Assembly (NCBI GenBank): GCA_029212405.1
Contig: JARGNR010000003.1
Span: 65,436-129,435, forward strand
Source of the DNA: Saprospiraceae bacterium
GTDB lineage: Bacteria; Bacteroidota; Bacteroidia; Chitinophagales; Saprospiraceae
DNA length: 64,000 bases
Direction: 5' to 3'
Position 1 is the stretch's first letter. Every line of letters begins with the position of its first letter. Below the pieces are notes generated by a model. That model was given only the letters and a program-made list of their open reading frames with translations, did not search any database and was not told the DNA's origin. Positions 16,124 through 25,148 of this stretch are shown here, piece after piece. The translations under genes and the position numbers were made by a program.

Positions 16124-17584
16124 TTAATTGTCTTGTAGTTCGTCAAACATGCCTTTGAACGGATCAGAGAATGAGATTGTATTATTGACAAATGATTTAC
16201 TGATCATTTCTAGTTCACTCATGCCATGGAGGGCCAATTCCATATATGGATATTTATGCTCCTCATCAACGTTTTGATTATCGATCAACTTCGAAAGCCC
16301 TACTACACTATCTAGTTTTTTTCTATATTCTTCCTCGTTGTCGTCGTTCAATATTTCAATTTGATTGCCATCGGCAAACCAGGCTTTAATAACTCCGTAA
16401 GGATCTCTATCGATGCCTTTTTTGAGTTCATCTGGTGCGGGGAAAGTTTCGAGGAAAATCTCTTTTATTGCTCCGCTTAACAGATGCATAGCTACATTGT
16501 AGGGACCTTCTTGCTCTCCTTCATATACCAATTCAACTTTACCAGTGATGGCTGGAACAACACCCCAGAAATCAGTTACTCGGGTGGTAGTGTTGTTATC
16601 ACCATTCATGATCATTCTTCTCTCGGCAGTACTTACAAGATTCTCCAAACCCGAAATAGATAATCGTGCTGAAACACCACTCTTTTCATCAACAAACTCA
16701 CTTTCCCTTGCCTCGAATGAGACAAATTCTAACAAGTCCTGATGCATTTCAAACACTTTAATTTTCTCCCTTTGATCCGCATGTAAATTGGCTTCCTGTT
16801 GAGTTATTTCTTTGGATACCTCGATGGTAGTAGGGTAGTGCGTTAGAATTTGACTTTCGATTCTATCTTTCAATGGAGTAATTATACTTCCTCTGTTGGT
16901 ATAATCTTCTGGATTGGCAGTAAAAATAAATTGAATGTCTAGAGGTAGTCTCAATTTAAACCCTCTGATTTGCAAATCACCTTCCTGTAATATATTAAAT
17001 AAGGAAACTTGAATTCTTGGTTGAAGGTCGGGAAGTTCATTAATCACAAAAATAGATCGGTGAGATCTTGGGACTAAGCCAAAGTGAATTACTCTTTCAT
17101 CTGAATAAGGCAGTTTTAACGTTGCTGCTTTTATAGGGTCCACATCTCCAATCAAGTCGGCAATGGAAACATCTGGAGTAGCCAATTTTTCAACATATCT
17201 TTCGTCTCTATGCACCCATTCTATTGGGGTCTTGTCTCCTAAAGATTTTACTTTTTCAATTCCATCTCTGGTTATTGGATTCATCGGGTCATCATTCAAT
17301 TCATTCCCTCCAATGATAGGCATGTACTCATCCAACAAGGTGACTAATAATCGTGCTATTCGTGTTTTAGCCTGACCTCTTAATCCCAAGAGTAAAATAT
17401 TATGTCTCGATAAGATGGCTCTTTCTATATCTGGCAATACAGTATCATCAAAGCCTAAAATTCCATCAAATACTTTCTCTTTGTTTTTAATCTTTTTTAT
17501 CAGATTCTCTCTAAGCTCTTCTTTCAGTGATCGAGATACATATCCAGATTTTTTTAAGTCTCCTAACGTCTTGCTATTGTTCAT
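16124..17584 (-). CDS. MoxR / magnesium-chelatase-like AAA+ ATPase
   Basis: 486 aa. The Walker A is G67-LRGQAKT74 and the Walker B segment is SIFVINELPDL, with Asn-Glu in place of the usual Asp-Glu. Sensor 1 is the FTANPEDYTNRG segment, followed by a sensor-2/lid region. The family (MoxR/BchI-like) works as a hexameric chaperone together with a VWA-domain partner, often in metal insertion or complex assembly. The VWA gene lies immediately upstream in the same orientation with a 39-bp gap, so they form an operon and presumably a complex. The client is not evident from the neighbourhood. Confidence 0.9.
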   Translation of the reverse strand: MNNSKTLGDLKKSGYVSRSLKEELRENLIKKIKNKEKVFDGILGFDDTVLPDIERAILSRHNILLLGLRGQAKTRIARLLVTLLDEYMPIIGGNELNDDPMNPITRDGIEKVKSLGDKTPIEWVHRDERYVEKLATPDVSIADLIGDVDPIKAATLKLPYSDERVIHFGLVPRSHRSIFVINELPDLQPRIQVSLFNILQEGDLQIRGFKLRLPLDIQFIFTANPEDYTNRGSIITPLKDRIESQILTHYPTTIEVSKEITQQEANLHADQREKIKVFEMHQDLLEFVSFEARESEFVDEKSGVSARLSISGLENLVSTAERRMIMNGDNNTTTRVTDFWGVVPAITGKVELVYEGEQEGPYNVAMHLLSGAIKEIFLETFPAPDELKKGIDRDPYGVIKAWFADGNQIEILNDDNEEEYRKKLDSVVGLSKLIDNQNVDEEHKYPYMELALHGMSELEMISKSFVNNTISFSDPFKGMFDELQDN

Positions 17585-17623
17585 CTATTCTTTTTGTTTA
17601 AAGTGTTTTTTGAAATTGATTCC

Positions 17624-18721
17624 CTACCTTCTCTTTCTTTTGTTTTGTTTATAATCCATAAAAATGAATTCTCCTAACCCTTGGAGTGAGCTGTAGAATG
17701 CTTTTCCATTATTGGCATTTGTAAATTGATCTACAAAATTTACCAAGAAAGGATCTCTTGCAATCATGAAAGTGGTTATAGGTATCTGCAATTTTCTACA
17801 TTTAACAGCTAACCCTAATGTTCTGTTTAAAATAGTCTTATCCAGGCCAAAACTATTTTTATAATATTTTTTTCCTTTTTTGATGCACGTGGGCTTTCCA
17901 TCGGTGATCATCATAATTTGTTTGTTGGGATTTTTTCGTTTTCTTAAAATATCCATAGCTAGTTCTAACCCCGCTACAGTGTTGGTGTGGTAAGGTCCCA
18001 CCTCTAAGTAAGGGAGGTCCTTAATTTCTATTTGCCATGCATCGTTGCCAAAAACAATGATATCCAAGGTGTCTTTGGGGTACCGAGTAATGATCAACTC
18101 AGAAAGGGCCATGGCCACTTTTTTAGCTGGTGTTATTCGATCCTCTCCATATAGTATCATGCTATGCGAAATATCGATCATTAGCACTGTACTGGTCTGA
18201 CTTTGATAATACGTTTCATGAACCTGTAAATCTCTCTCAGTCATTCTGAAATCATCAATTCCATGATTGATGTAGGAGTTTTTGAGAGACTCTGTCATTG
18301 AAATTTTATCCAGTTTATCTCCGAATTCAAATGGCCTTAGTTCGGAGGTAAATTCATCACCTCTACCGCTGACTTTGGTGTTGTGATCGCCTCTTTTTGA
18401 CTTTTTTAGTTGGTCAAAAATATCATCTAATGCTTGTCTCCGAAGAGCAACTTCCATCTTAGAAGTAGGAGTAAACTTTGGGTTTTTCTTATCATTATTG
18501 CTAATCATACCCTTGTCTATCAAGTCTTGGATAAAGTCAGCGATTCCATAATTATTGTCTGTGAGATTATATTGCTTGTCCAATTCTGTCAACCAACTCA
18601 ATGATTCGTTTACATCTCCACTCGTATGGAGTAACAATTCCTTAAATATTTTAAGTAGACGTTCAAATGGATCCTCTCCCTCAGGACCTGGAACATATTC
18701 TGCAAACCTCCATCCTTTCAT
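17624..18721 (-). CDS. VWA-domain partner of the AAA+ ATPase
   Basis: 365 aa. The N-terminal ~165 residues are charged and largely helical. The C-terminal half is a von Willebrand A domain with an intact metal-ion site: DISHS (Asp183), a downstream HTNTVAG threonine and the ITDGKP aspartate. No signal peptide or membrane helix is visible, so it should be cytosolic. It is the first gene of a two-gene operon with the MoxR-like ATPase. This follows the general MoxR-VWA scheme, where ATP hydrolysis remodels a target recognised by the VWA protein. Confidence 0.9.
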   Translation of the reverse strand: MKGWRFAEYVPGPEGEDPFERLLKIFKELLLHTSGDVNESLSWLTELDKQYNLTDNNYGIADFIQDLIDKGMISNNDKKNPKFTPTSKMEVALRRQALDDIFDQLKKSKRGDHNTKVSGRGDEFTSELRPFEFGDKLDKISMTESLKNSYINHGIDDFRMTERDLQVHETYYQSQTSTVLMIDISHSMILYGEDRITPAKKVAMALSELIITRYPKDTLDIIVFGNDAWQIEIKDLPYLEVGPYHTNTVAGLELAMDILRKRKNPNKQIMMITDGKPTCIKKGKKYYKNSFGLDKTILNRTLGLAVKCRKLQIPITTFMIARDPFLVNFVDQFTNANNGKAFYSSLQGLGEFIFMDYKQNKRKRR

Positions 18722-18848
18722 ACGCGTTCAAGTATTAATTTTTCAAATTAACGGCTAATGTTTTTTAACAACAATTCATCTTTAAAGTTGTGGAGTTTAA
18801 TCTTAAAAATAAAACATTATGGAAATAACAAGGTTTTAAATATTAACC

Positions 18849-18875
18849 TATATTTGTTGTCAAAGCAACTATTGC
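18849..18875 (+). promoter_or_regulatory. hmgA promoter with candidate operator
   Basis: A perfect -7 element TATATTTG (18849-18856) is followed 8 nt later by GCAACTATTGC (18865-18875), a GCAA-N3-TTGC dyad. The same 11 bases lie just after the -7 element of hppD. The location over the transcription start suits repression. The MarR regulator encoded two genes downstream is the obvious candidate ligand-responsive protein (inference). No -33 TTG is present, which would also fit a regulated promoter. Confidence 0.6.
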
Positions 18876-18897
18876 AATTGTAAATAAATTTGAGCTT

Positions 18898-20061
18898 ATG
18901 CCTATCTATCATAAATTGGGTAACATTCCACCTAAAAGACATACTATTTTTAAAAAGGATAATGGAGAATTACACTACGAACAACTATTTGGTACAATTG
19001 GATTTGACGGGATGTCTTCTTTGATGTATCATCTGCATAGACCGACCATGGTCAAGGAAGTGAGTGAGCCTGTGGATGTGATGCCAGAAATTGCTGTTCA
19101 ACACAACATGAAATCTAGAAAATTAATAGGATTTGATATTGCTCCTGTAGATGATTTTTTAGAAAGTAGAACTACCATCATGCTCAACAATGATGTACAT
19201 GTTGGACTAGCAGCACCTCGAAAATCATTGCGAGATTATTTTTATAAGAATGCAGATGCCGATGAGATGTTATTCATTCACAAAGGAACTGGAACACTCA
19301 GGACAATCTTTGGAAACATTAAATTTGAATACGGTGACTATTTGATCATTCCTAGAGGGGTTATCTATCAAATAGACTTCGATACGGAGGACAACAGAAT
19401 ATTATACGCTGAGTCATTTCATCCTATTTATACACCTAAAAGATATCGCAATTGGTTCGGACAATTACTGGAACATTCTCCTTTTTGCGAAAGAGATTTA
19501 AAGTTGCCTGAAAACTTAGAGACATTTGATGAAAAGGGGGAGTTTTTAATGAAAGTGAAAAAACAAGGACATATGCATGAGTTGGTATATGTTTCTCACC
19601 CATTTGATGTGGTTGGATGGGATGGATATAATTTCCCATATGGTTTCAGTATTCATAATTTTGAGCCCATTACAGGTAGAGTACATCAACCGCCACCCGT
19701 CCACCAAACATTTGAAACTTCTGCATTTGTAGTGTGTTCGTTTTGTCCAAGGCTTTATGACTATCACCCAAAAGCGATACCTGCACCTTACAACCATAGT
19801 AATATTGATTCTGATGAGATGTTATATTATGTTGATGGAGATTTTATGAGCAGGAATAATATTGGCCCTGGATATATTAGTTTGCATCCAGCGGGTATAC
19901 CTCACGGACCACACCCTGGTGCATATGAGCGGAGTATTGGAGAAACAGTAACAGAGGAATTGGCAGTTATGATTGATACATTCAAGCCTATGATGTTAAC
20001 AAAAGCGGCAATGGAAATTGATGATGGTTCGTATTATCAATCTTGGCTTGAAGGAAAGTAG
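18898..20061 (+). CDS. hmgA: Homogentisate 1,2-dioxygenase
   Basis: 387 aa, a cupin-fold non-haem Fe(II) enzyme that opens the homogentisate ring to maleylacetoacetate. Recognised by the conserved sections GTGTLRTIFGNIKFEYGDY, PFDVVGWDGYNFPYGFSIHN and HQTFETSAFVVCSFCPR. The C-terminal iron-binding region is NHSNIDSDEMLYYVDGDF followed by SLHPAGIPHGPHPGAYE. It is shorter than the 430-440 aa classical form and fits the compact bacterial type. It is the first gene of the hmgA-fumarylacetoacetase-marR operon. Confidence 0.94.
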   Translation: MPIYHKLGNIPPKRHTIFKKDNGELHYEQLFGTIGFDGMSSLMYHLHRPTMVKEVSEPVDVMPEIAVQHNMKSRKLIGFDIAPVDDFLESRTTIMLNNDVHVGLAAPRKSLRDYFYKNADADEMLFIHKGTGTLRTIFGNIKFEYGDYLIIPRGVIYQIDFDTEDNRILYAESFHPIYTPKRYRNWFGQLLEHSPFCERDLKLPENLETFDEKGEFLMKVKKQGHMHELVYVSHPFDVVGWDGYNFPYGFSIHNFEPITGRVHQPPPVHQTFETSAFVVCSFCPRLYDYHPKAIPAPYNHSNIDSDEMLYYVDGDFMSRNNIGPGYISLHPAGIPHGPHPGAYERSIGETVTEELAVMIDTFKPMMLTKAAMEIDDGSYYQSWLEGK

Positions 20062-20126
20062 GAATGATTCTAAATTAGTGTAAAAGGCAAAAAAATAAAT
20101 AAATAAATAAAAAACATAATAAATAT

Positions 20127-21359
20127 ATGAATTCTTGGATAGAAATAAGTGAAGACAGTGATTTTAGTATCTACAATATCCCATTTGGAATTTTTAGTGT
20201 GGGAGACTCAGGGAAAAGAATGGGCATTGCCATAGGTGATCAAGTATTGGATATAGCAGAATTAAATTCATTAGGCCTATTGGGTCATGATATCCAACAA
20301 GACATCTTTGAAAATAATTATTTGAATGATTTTATTGCTCTTGGAAAGCCAGTGACCAGTTCAGTTCGAGAAAAAATTCAGAAGGAATTATGCGATGAGT
20401 CTAGTGTGCTAAAAGAGAATTCAGATGTATTCTATGATCAATCTGAAGTCACTATGCATCTTCCTATCCAGGTAGGGGACTATACTGATTTTTATAGCAG
20501 TATTGAACATGCCACGAATCTAGGTAAATTGTTTAGAGATCCTGAGAATGCACTTCTTCCGAACTGGAGACATTTACCAGTAGGCTATCATGGAAGAGCA
20601 TCTTCGATCATATTAAGTGGACAACCTATTCACAGGCCCAAAGGACAAACTAAACCGCCTGAAGGAGATCCTGTATTTGGACCATGTAGATTATTGGATT
20701 TTGAATTGGAGATGGCATTTATAATAGGCAAATCAAGCCAACTTGGAGATCGAATAAGTACAGGAGATGCTGGAGATCATATTTTTGGAATGGTGCTATT
20801 TAATGATTGGAGTGCCAGAGATATTCAGAAATGGGAATACGTACCATTGGGGCCATTTTTAGGGAAAAGTTTTGCCAGTTCTATTTCTCCATGGGTAGTG
20901 ACAATGGATGCTTTATCGTATTACAAAGTAGCAGGGCCAGTACAGGAACCCAAAGTGTTGCCATATCTCCAATATGAGGGAGATAAAAATTATGACATTA
21001 ATCTTCAAGTTTCTATTGCACCAGAAGGAGGAGAAGAAACGGTAATATCAAATTCAAATTACAAATACATGTATTGGAATCAAGAACAACAATTGGCGCA
21101 CCATACAGTTAATGGGTGCAATGTAAACGTAGGGGATATGATGGCGTCTGGGACAATCAGCGGTAAAGATGAGCATTCCTATGGTTCTTTGTTAGAAATA
21201 ACCCAAGCTGGGAAAAAATCGTTGACATTAATTGGTGGGGAGGAAAGAAAATTTATTCAGGATAACGATACACTTACTTTAAGAGGTCATTGCAAAAAAG
21301 ATGGAAGACGAGTTGGATTTGGTGAAGTAAGTGCCAAAATATTACCTGCAAAAGACTAA
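20127..21359 (+). CDS. fahA: Fumarylacetoacetase
   Basis: 410 aa. It hydrolyses fumarylacetoacetate to fumarate and acetoacetate, the last step of tyrosine breakdown. Characteristic sections: YTDFYSSIEHATNLGKLFR (catalytic and metal region), LPVGYHGRASSIILSG, DFELEMAFIIGK, GMVLFNDWSARDIQKWEYVP, GPFLGKSF and the C-terminal GTISGKDEHSYGSLLE. The length is normal for the family. It lies 65 bp after hmgA across an A-rich (AAAT)n spacer and 2 bp before the MarR gene. No maleylacetoacetate isomerase gene is seen in the window; it may be elsewhere or bypassed. Confidence 0.95.
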   Translation: MNSWIEISEDSDFSIYNIPFGIFSVGDSGKRMGIAIGDQVLDIAELNSLGLLGHDIQQDIFENNYLNDFIALGKPVTSSVREKIQKELCDESSVLKENSDVFYDQSEVTMHLPIQVGDYTDFYSSIEHATNLGKLFRDPENALLPNWRHLPVGYHGRASSIILSGQPIHRPKGQTKPPEGDPVFGPCRLLDFELEMAFIIGKSSQLGDRISTGDAGDHIFGMVLFNDWSARDIQKWEYVPLGPFLGKSFASSISPWVVTMDALSYYKVAGPVQEPKVLPYLQYEGDKNYDINLQVSIAPEGGEETVISNSNYKYMYWNQEQQLAHHTVNGCNVNVGDMMASGTISGKDEHSYGSLLEITQAGKKSLTLIGGEERKFIQDNDTLTLRGHCKKDGRRVGFGEVSAKILPAKD

Positions 21360-21361
21360 CT

Positions 21362-21802
21362 ATGGCAATGCATGGTGACAAAAAGATAGGGTTTTTATTA
21401 GAACGGACGACCCGTATTGCAAAACTATCGTTTACAAAGGCGTTTAAGAAATTAAACGTGGATATCACTCCAGAACAATGGATCGTACTCGACAAACTGG
21501 ATTTGAAGGGAGAAATGTCTCAAAAGGAGATTGGGAATGAGAGTTTTAAAAATGCACCTACCATTTCAAGGATTATCGATAATCTTGTTCGTAAAGGATA
21601 TGTAAGTAGAACAAGTGAAGAAAGTGATCGTAGAAAGACAGCTATTAGCCTTACACAAGAAGGAGAGAAAGTTATCCAACTTTGCCGGCAAGAAGTAGAT
21701 GCACTTCGTGATCTTTCATGGAACAATTTATCAGACCAGGACTATGAAGATTTTAATCGGATTATCGATCAAATTTTTTTAAATTTTGAAGGGTATAATT
21801 AA
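21362..21802 (+). CDS. MarR-family transcriptional regulator
   Basis: 146 aa winged-helix regulator. The start is ATG 2 bp after the fumarylacetoacetase stop, so it is translationally linked to that operon. The DNA-binding segment covers about residues 55-100: LKGEMSQKEIGNESFKNAPT, ISRIIDNLVRKGYVSR and then a basic wing SEESDRRKTAISLT. Flanking helices form the dimer interface. Position makes it the likely regulator of tyrosine/homogentisate catabolism, probably repressing hmgA and hppD at the shared GCAACTATTGC site (inference). Confidence 0.92.
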   Translation: MAMHGDKKIGFLLERTTRIAKLSFTKAFKKLNVDITPEQWIVLDKLDLKGEMSQKEIGNESFKNAPTISRIIDNLVRKGYVSRTSEESDRRKTAISLTQEGEKVIQLCRQEVDALRDLSWNNLSDQDYEDFNRIIDQIFLNFEGYN

Positions 21803-21977
21803 TAAGTAGATGGCGGGAGTCTTTCTTTTTTAGTATTTGCAATGTGTACAGTATAATTGGAATTGAATTGGTATGAATTTTAATGCTACTTCCTTCCTTT
21901 GTGATCGATTTGTTCATACAAATGAGATGTTTTCTAATAAATTTCATCAAAGTGTTTCAGTTTACGAGGGATGTCCT

Positions 21978-22001
21978 TATATTTGCCTATGCAACTATTG
22001 C
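21978..22001 (+). promoter_or_regulatory. hppD promoter with candidate operator
   Basis: -7 element TATATTTG (21978-21985), then after 5 nt GCAACTATTGC (21991-22001), identical to the site behind the hmgA -7 element. The ATG of hppD lies 23 nt further on. Confidence 0.6.
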
Positions 22002-22024
22002 CTTAACAATAAAAAATAGAAAGA

Positions 22025-23158
22025 ATGAATTATATGACTGCGGATATGCCGGGTGTAGAAAGTGTTGATAATGAAATTATGCCAATTAATGGTACGGATT
22101 ACGTAGAATTGTATGTAAGTAACGCTAAACAAGCGGCTTATTATTATAAAGCTGCTTTTGGGTTTCAGAGTTTGGCCTATGCAGGTTTGGAGACAGGTGT
22201 TCGGGATAGAGAGTCGTATGTTGTCATTCAAGATAAGATCAGATTGGTTTTTACTTCTCCATTAAATAGTGGTTCAGACATCGGTAGGCACATTGATGCA
22301 CACGGAGATGGTGTTAAAGTCAATGCATTATGGGTAGATGATGCTACAAAGTCATACAATGAGGCGGTTTCCAGAGGCGCAAGGTCTTACATGGAGCCAG
22401 TAACTGAGGAGGATGAATTTGGAAAGGTTGTTCGATCTGGAATATATACTTATGGAGAAGTTGTACATGTTTTTGTAGAACGTAAAGATTATTCTGGGTT
22501 ATTCTTGCCAGGGTACAAAAAATGGGCACCATTATATGAGGCAGAAGAAACAGGATTGATGTACGTCGATCATATGGTTGGGAATGTTGAGTTGGGTGAT
22601 ATGAATAAATGGGTCAAATTCTACGAAGAAGTAATGGGATTTAAACAAATCTTATCTTTTGATGATAAGGATATTTCTACGGAGTACACTGCTTTGATGA
22701 GTAAGGTGATGAGTAATGGAAATGGAAGAATAAAATTTCCAATCAATGAACCAGCGGAAGGGATAAAAAAATCTCAAGTGGACGAATATCTTGAATTTTA
22801 TGAAGGAGCAGGTGTCCAGCATGTAGCTATGGCTACCAATGATATTATTAAAACAGTAACCAATTTACGAGATAGAGGGGTGGAATTTTTGAAAGTTCCC
22901 AATACCTATTATGATGAATTATTGGATAGAGTAGGCAGTATCGATGAAGACCTTGAGCCATTAAGAGAATTAGGTATTTTAGTAGATAGAGACGATGAAG
23001 GCTATTTATTGCAAATATTTACTAAGACTGTAAACCCAAGACCAACTATGTTTTTTGAAATTATTCAACGAAAAGGGGCTACTTCCTTTGGAAAAGGTAA
23101 CTTTAAAGCCTTGTTTGAAGCGATTGAAAGAGAACAAGAATTGCGTGGCACACTCTAA
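22025..23158 (+). CDS. hppD: 4-hydroxyphenylpyruvate dioxygenase
   Basis: 377 aa, two VOC-fold domains. It converts 4-hydroxyphenylpyruvate to homogentisate using Fe(II). The iron ligands fit His in YVDHMVGNV (near residue 183), His in GVQHVAMATND (near residue 262) and Glu in FFEIIQRKG (near residue 342). Conserved YEEVMGFKQIL and the C-terminal FGKGNFKALFEAIE are family hallmarks. It has its own promoter and terminator, separate from the hmgA operon but in the same cluster and probably the same regulon. Confidence 0.95.
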   Translation: MNYMTADMPGVESVDNEIMPINGTDYVELYVSNAKQAAYYYKAAFGFQSLAYAGLETGVRDRESYVVIQDKIRLVFTSPLNSGSDIGRHIDAHGDGVKVNALWVDDATKSYNEAVSRGARSYMEPVTEEDEFGKVVRSGIYTYGEVVHVFVERKDYSGLFLPGYKKWAPLYEAEETGLMYVDHMVGNVELGDMNKWVKFYEEVMGFKQILSFDDKDISTEYTALMSKVMSNGNGRIKFPINEPAEGIKKSQVDEYLEFYEGAGVQHVAMATNDIIKTVTNLRDRGVEFLKVPNTYYDELLDRVGSIDEDLEPLRELGILVDRDDEGYLLQIFTKTVNPRPTMFFEIIQRKGATSFGKGNFKALFEAIEREQELRGTL

Positions 23159-23183
23159 GATCAAATAGTATTTCGCAATGATT

Positions 23184-23213
23184 AATGGCAATCTATTCAT
23201 TTAGGTTGCCATT
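23184..23213 (+). terminator. Terminator of hppD
   Basis: A 12-bp stem with one G-U pair, AATGGCAATCTA / TAGGTTGCCATT, loop TTCATT, followed by TGTTTTT. It lies 25 nt after the hppD stop. Confidence 0.85.
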
Positions 23214-23327
23214 TGTTTTTATTACTGAATTGAGTGATAAAACAAAATATTAATTTAATTAATTGGTAATCAGTATATTAAGTATTGTAATTTTTATTTA
23301 TTGTAAAACAAAATGAAAAACATGTAT

Positions 23328-23358
23328 TTGTTTTACGGTATGTTTGATTTTATATTTG
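23328..23358 (+). promoter_or_regulatory. Full Bacteroidota promoter
   Basis: TTG (23328-23330), exactly 20 nt, then TATATTTG (23351-23358). It lies about 37 nt before the ATG of the cohesin-like T9SS protein. It is one of the two best promoter matches in the window. Confidence 0.75.
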
Positions 23359-23395
23359 TAATGCAAATTATAGATACCGCATAAAATTATCCATT

Positions 23396-24886
23396 ATGAA
23401 ATGTCTACTGCCAATCCTACTTGTTATTTCATTTGCTCAAGCAAGTGCGAATATTCCTGATTCATTAAACATTGACCTACCATGGCAATTGATCAATATA
23501 TCATCTTGTGATGCAACAATGGGAGAAGGTCCTAGGACGGAAAACGAAGGGGTAGCAATTGCATTAGAATTGGATGAAGTATTAGAAGAGGAAAATGGGG
23601 CCTGCACACTTAGAAAGAAACAATGGATTATAATAGATTGGGTAAATTCAACTACCTATGATTATATACAACTTGGTAAAGCTCGAGAAGATATTAATTT
23701 TCAATGTGCGAATGAGCTATTTATCCAATACGATCAATTTCCTGTCGTGCTTACGGAAGATGATTTGATATTAGATAAAGATCCTACTCATACCTATTCG
23801 TTTAGTTTCAAGGATGAAAATGTTAAAAATATTCTCATTGATGAGGGGACTGAAGATAATATTGAGGTATTTACATATGACTGGACGGAGAATACGGTTT
23901 GTAAAACCAGCATTTATGTAACTAAATGTGAAGATGATGTTGTTTTAGTATTTCCGGAAACGACTGAAATTGAATTCAATCAAGAGCCATATATATTGTT
24001 GACCTTAGAATTATTGGGTGTTCAGATAGATTATCCATGTGGTGGCTATGAGTATAAAATATCTTTTGGCAATTCTGGATCAAACTATCTACCTTCAAGG
24101 GCAGTTGGATCTTATGTTGATGTAAGAGTGGAAGTAGATTTTGAAAATGGAACAAACTATAAAAAACACATCAATGTGCATGTGACTGGAGAGAAGCCCC
24201 ATCCAGTGAATATGTATATGGAAGAATTGACTTTTGAAGCTGGTGAAACCATAGAGCTTCAAGTGTGGTCTGAAAATATTGACGGACTAGTGGCTTGGCA
24301 ACTTCAATTGGAATTTTTTGATGCGGAGATTTTAGATATTGCACCTAGTGAAATGTTTGATGATATTCCGTTTAATATAATCAATAACAAAAGTACTTTA
24401 AAAGCATTGTGGACACCACAAAACGCATTGTCGATAGATGCATTATCGAATGTAACGTGGTTCACAATCACTTTAAAGCCAGAAATAAGTGGGAGCACTT
24501 TGGATATTTTTAAGATGGAACAAAATCCGTGGAGTCTTATCGGGATTGAGGACGAAAATTATATTTACGAGTATGAAGCGGATTTTGTTTTTAATATTGC
24601 TCCAAAAAATCTATTGAATGTAGAAACTCCATTCTATGAAAATACATTGTACCTATACCCTAATCCTGCCAGTCACGTACTGAATTTGAAATTTATGAAC
24701 AACTACCTCCAAGAAGGAAGTATTCAAGTATTAAATACAGACGGTCAGGTGTTAGCTACAAAGCAGATGAACAATGACTTTAGTCAAAATACATCTATGG
24801 ATATTTCTAACCTGCAGACAGGAGTGTACATTCTAAAATATGATAATAAATATCATAGCTTCTCCAAAAAATTTATAAAGATTTAG
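23396..24886 (+). CDS. T9SS-exported protein with cohesin-like domain
   Basis: 496 aa with a signal peptide ending SAN. Residues about 20-250 are beta-rich, acidic and of no known family. Residues about 275-400 resemble a cohesin-type beta sandwich (FEAGETIELQVWSENIDGLV, AWQLQLEFFDAEILDI, VTWFTITLKPEISGS). The last ~80 residues are a type A T9SS sorting domain: LYLYPNPASHVLNLKF, then IQVLNTDGQVLAT and TGVYILKY. The protein should therefore be secreted across the outer membrane and perhaps anchored. Cohesin folds bind dockerins, and a dockerin-like protein is encoded at 13489-14505, but pairing is only a guess. Confidence 0.82.
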   Translation: MKCLLPILLVISFAQASANIPDSLNIDLPWQLINISSCDATMGEGPRTENEGVAIALELDEVLEEENGACTLRKKQWIIIDWVNSTTYDYIQLGKAREDINFQCANELFIQYDQFPVVLTEDDLILDKDPTHTYSFSFKDENVKNILIDEGTEDNIEVFTYDWTENTVCKTSIYVTKCEDDVVLVFPETTEIEFNQEPYILLTLELLGVQIDYPCGGYEYKISFGNSGSNYLPSRAVGSYVDVRVEVDFENGTNYKKHINVHVTGEKPHPVNMYMEELTFEAGETIELQVWSENIDGLVAWQLQLEFFDAEILDIAPSEMFDDIPFNIINNKSTLKALWTPQNALSIDALSNVTWFTITLKPEISGSTLDIFKMEQNPWSLIGIEDENYIYEYEADFVFNIAPKNLLNVETPFYENTLYLYPNPASHVLNLKFMNNYLQEGSIQVLNTDGQVLATKQMNNDFSQNTSMDISNLQTGVYILKYDNKYHSFSKKFIKI

Positions 24887-24921
24887 ACCCAATAAAATAA
24901 AATAGGACTGTCACGATAAAC

Positions 24922-24987
24922 AAAGTCGATTTTCAAAAATCAACTATTTTTTCACGGAAATAGAAGGTTGGTAGGGAGATCGACTTT
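24922..24987 (+). other. Structured RNA element / long-loop terminator
   Basis: AAAGTCGAT (24922-24930) pairs perfectly with ATCGACTTT (24979-24987), followed by a T run. Inside the 48-nt loop a second helix is possible (CAAC-TATTT with AAATA-gaag-GTTG). So is a competing small hairpin, GATTTT-CA-AAAATC. It may end the preceding transcript or be a leader element of the DUF4956 operon starting at 25149. Confidence 0.5.
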
Positions 24988-25148
24988 TTTTAAATTATTC
25001 TAGTCTATTGACGGGTAAAACACCAATTTTTCTTTTTTAGTACATATTTGCGTTGCAATAACATAGGATTCCATATCTTTCGTCGTCTAACAAAAAAATA
25101 ATGATACGTTAACAATGTAGTTACATGTCATTAAGTCGATAAAGGTTT

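Noticed and set aside
20092..20110. (AAAT)n tract between hmgA and fumarylacetoacetase as a phase-variable repeat
   Set aside because: Only about four units, outside coding sequence and typical of A/T-rich spacers here.
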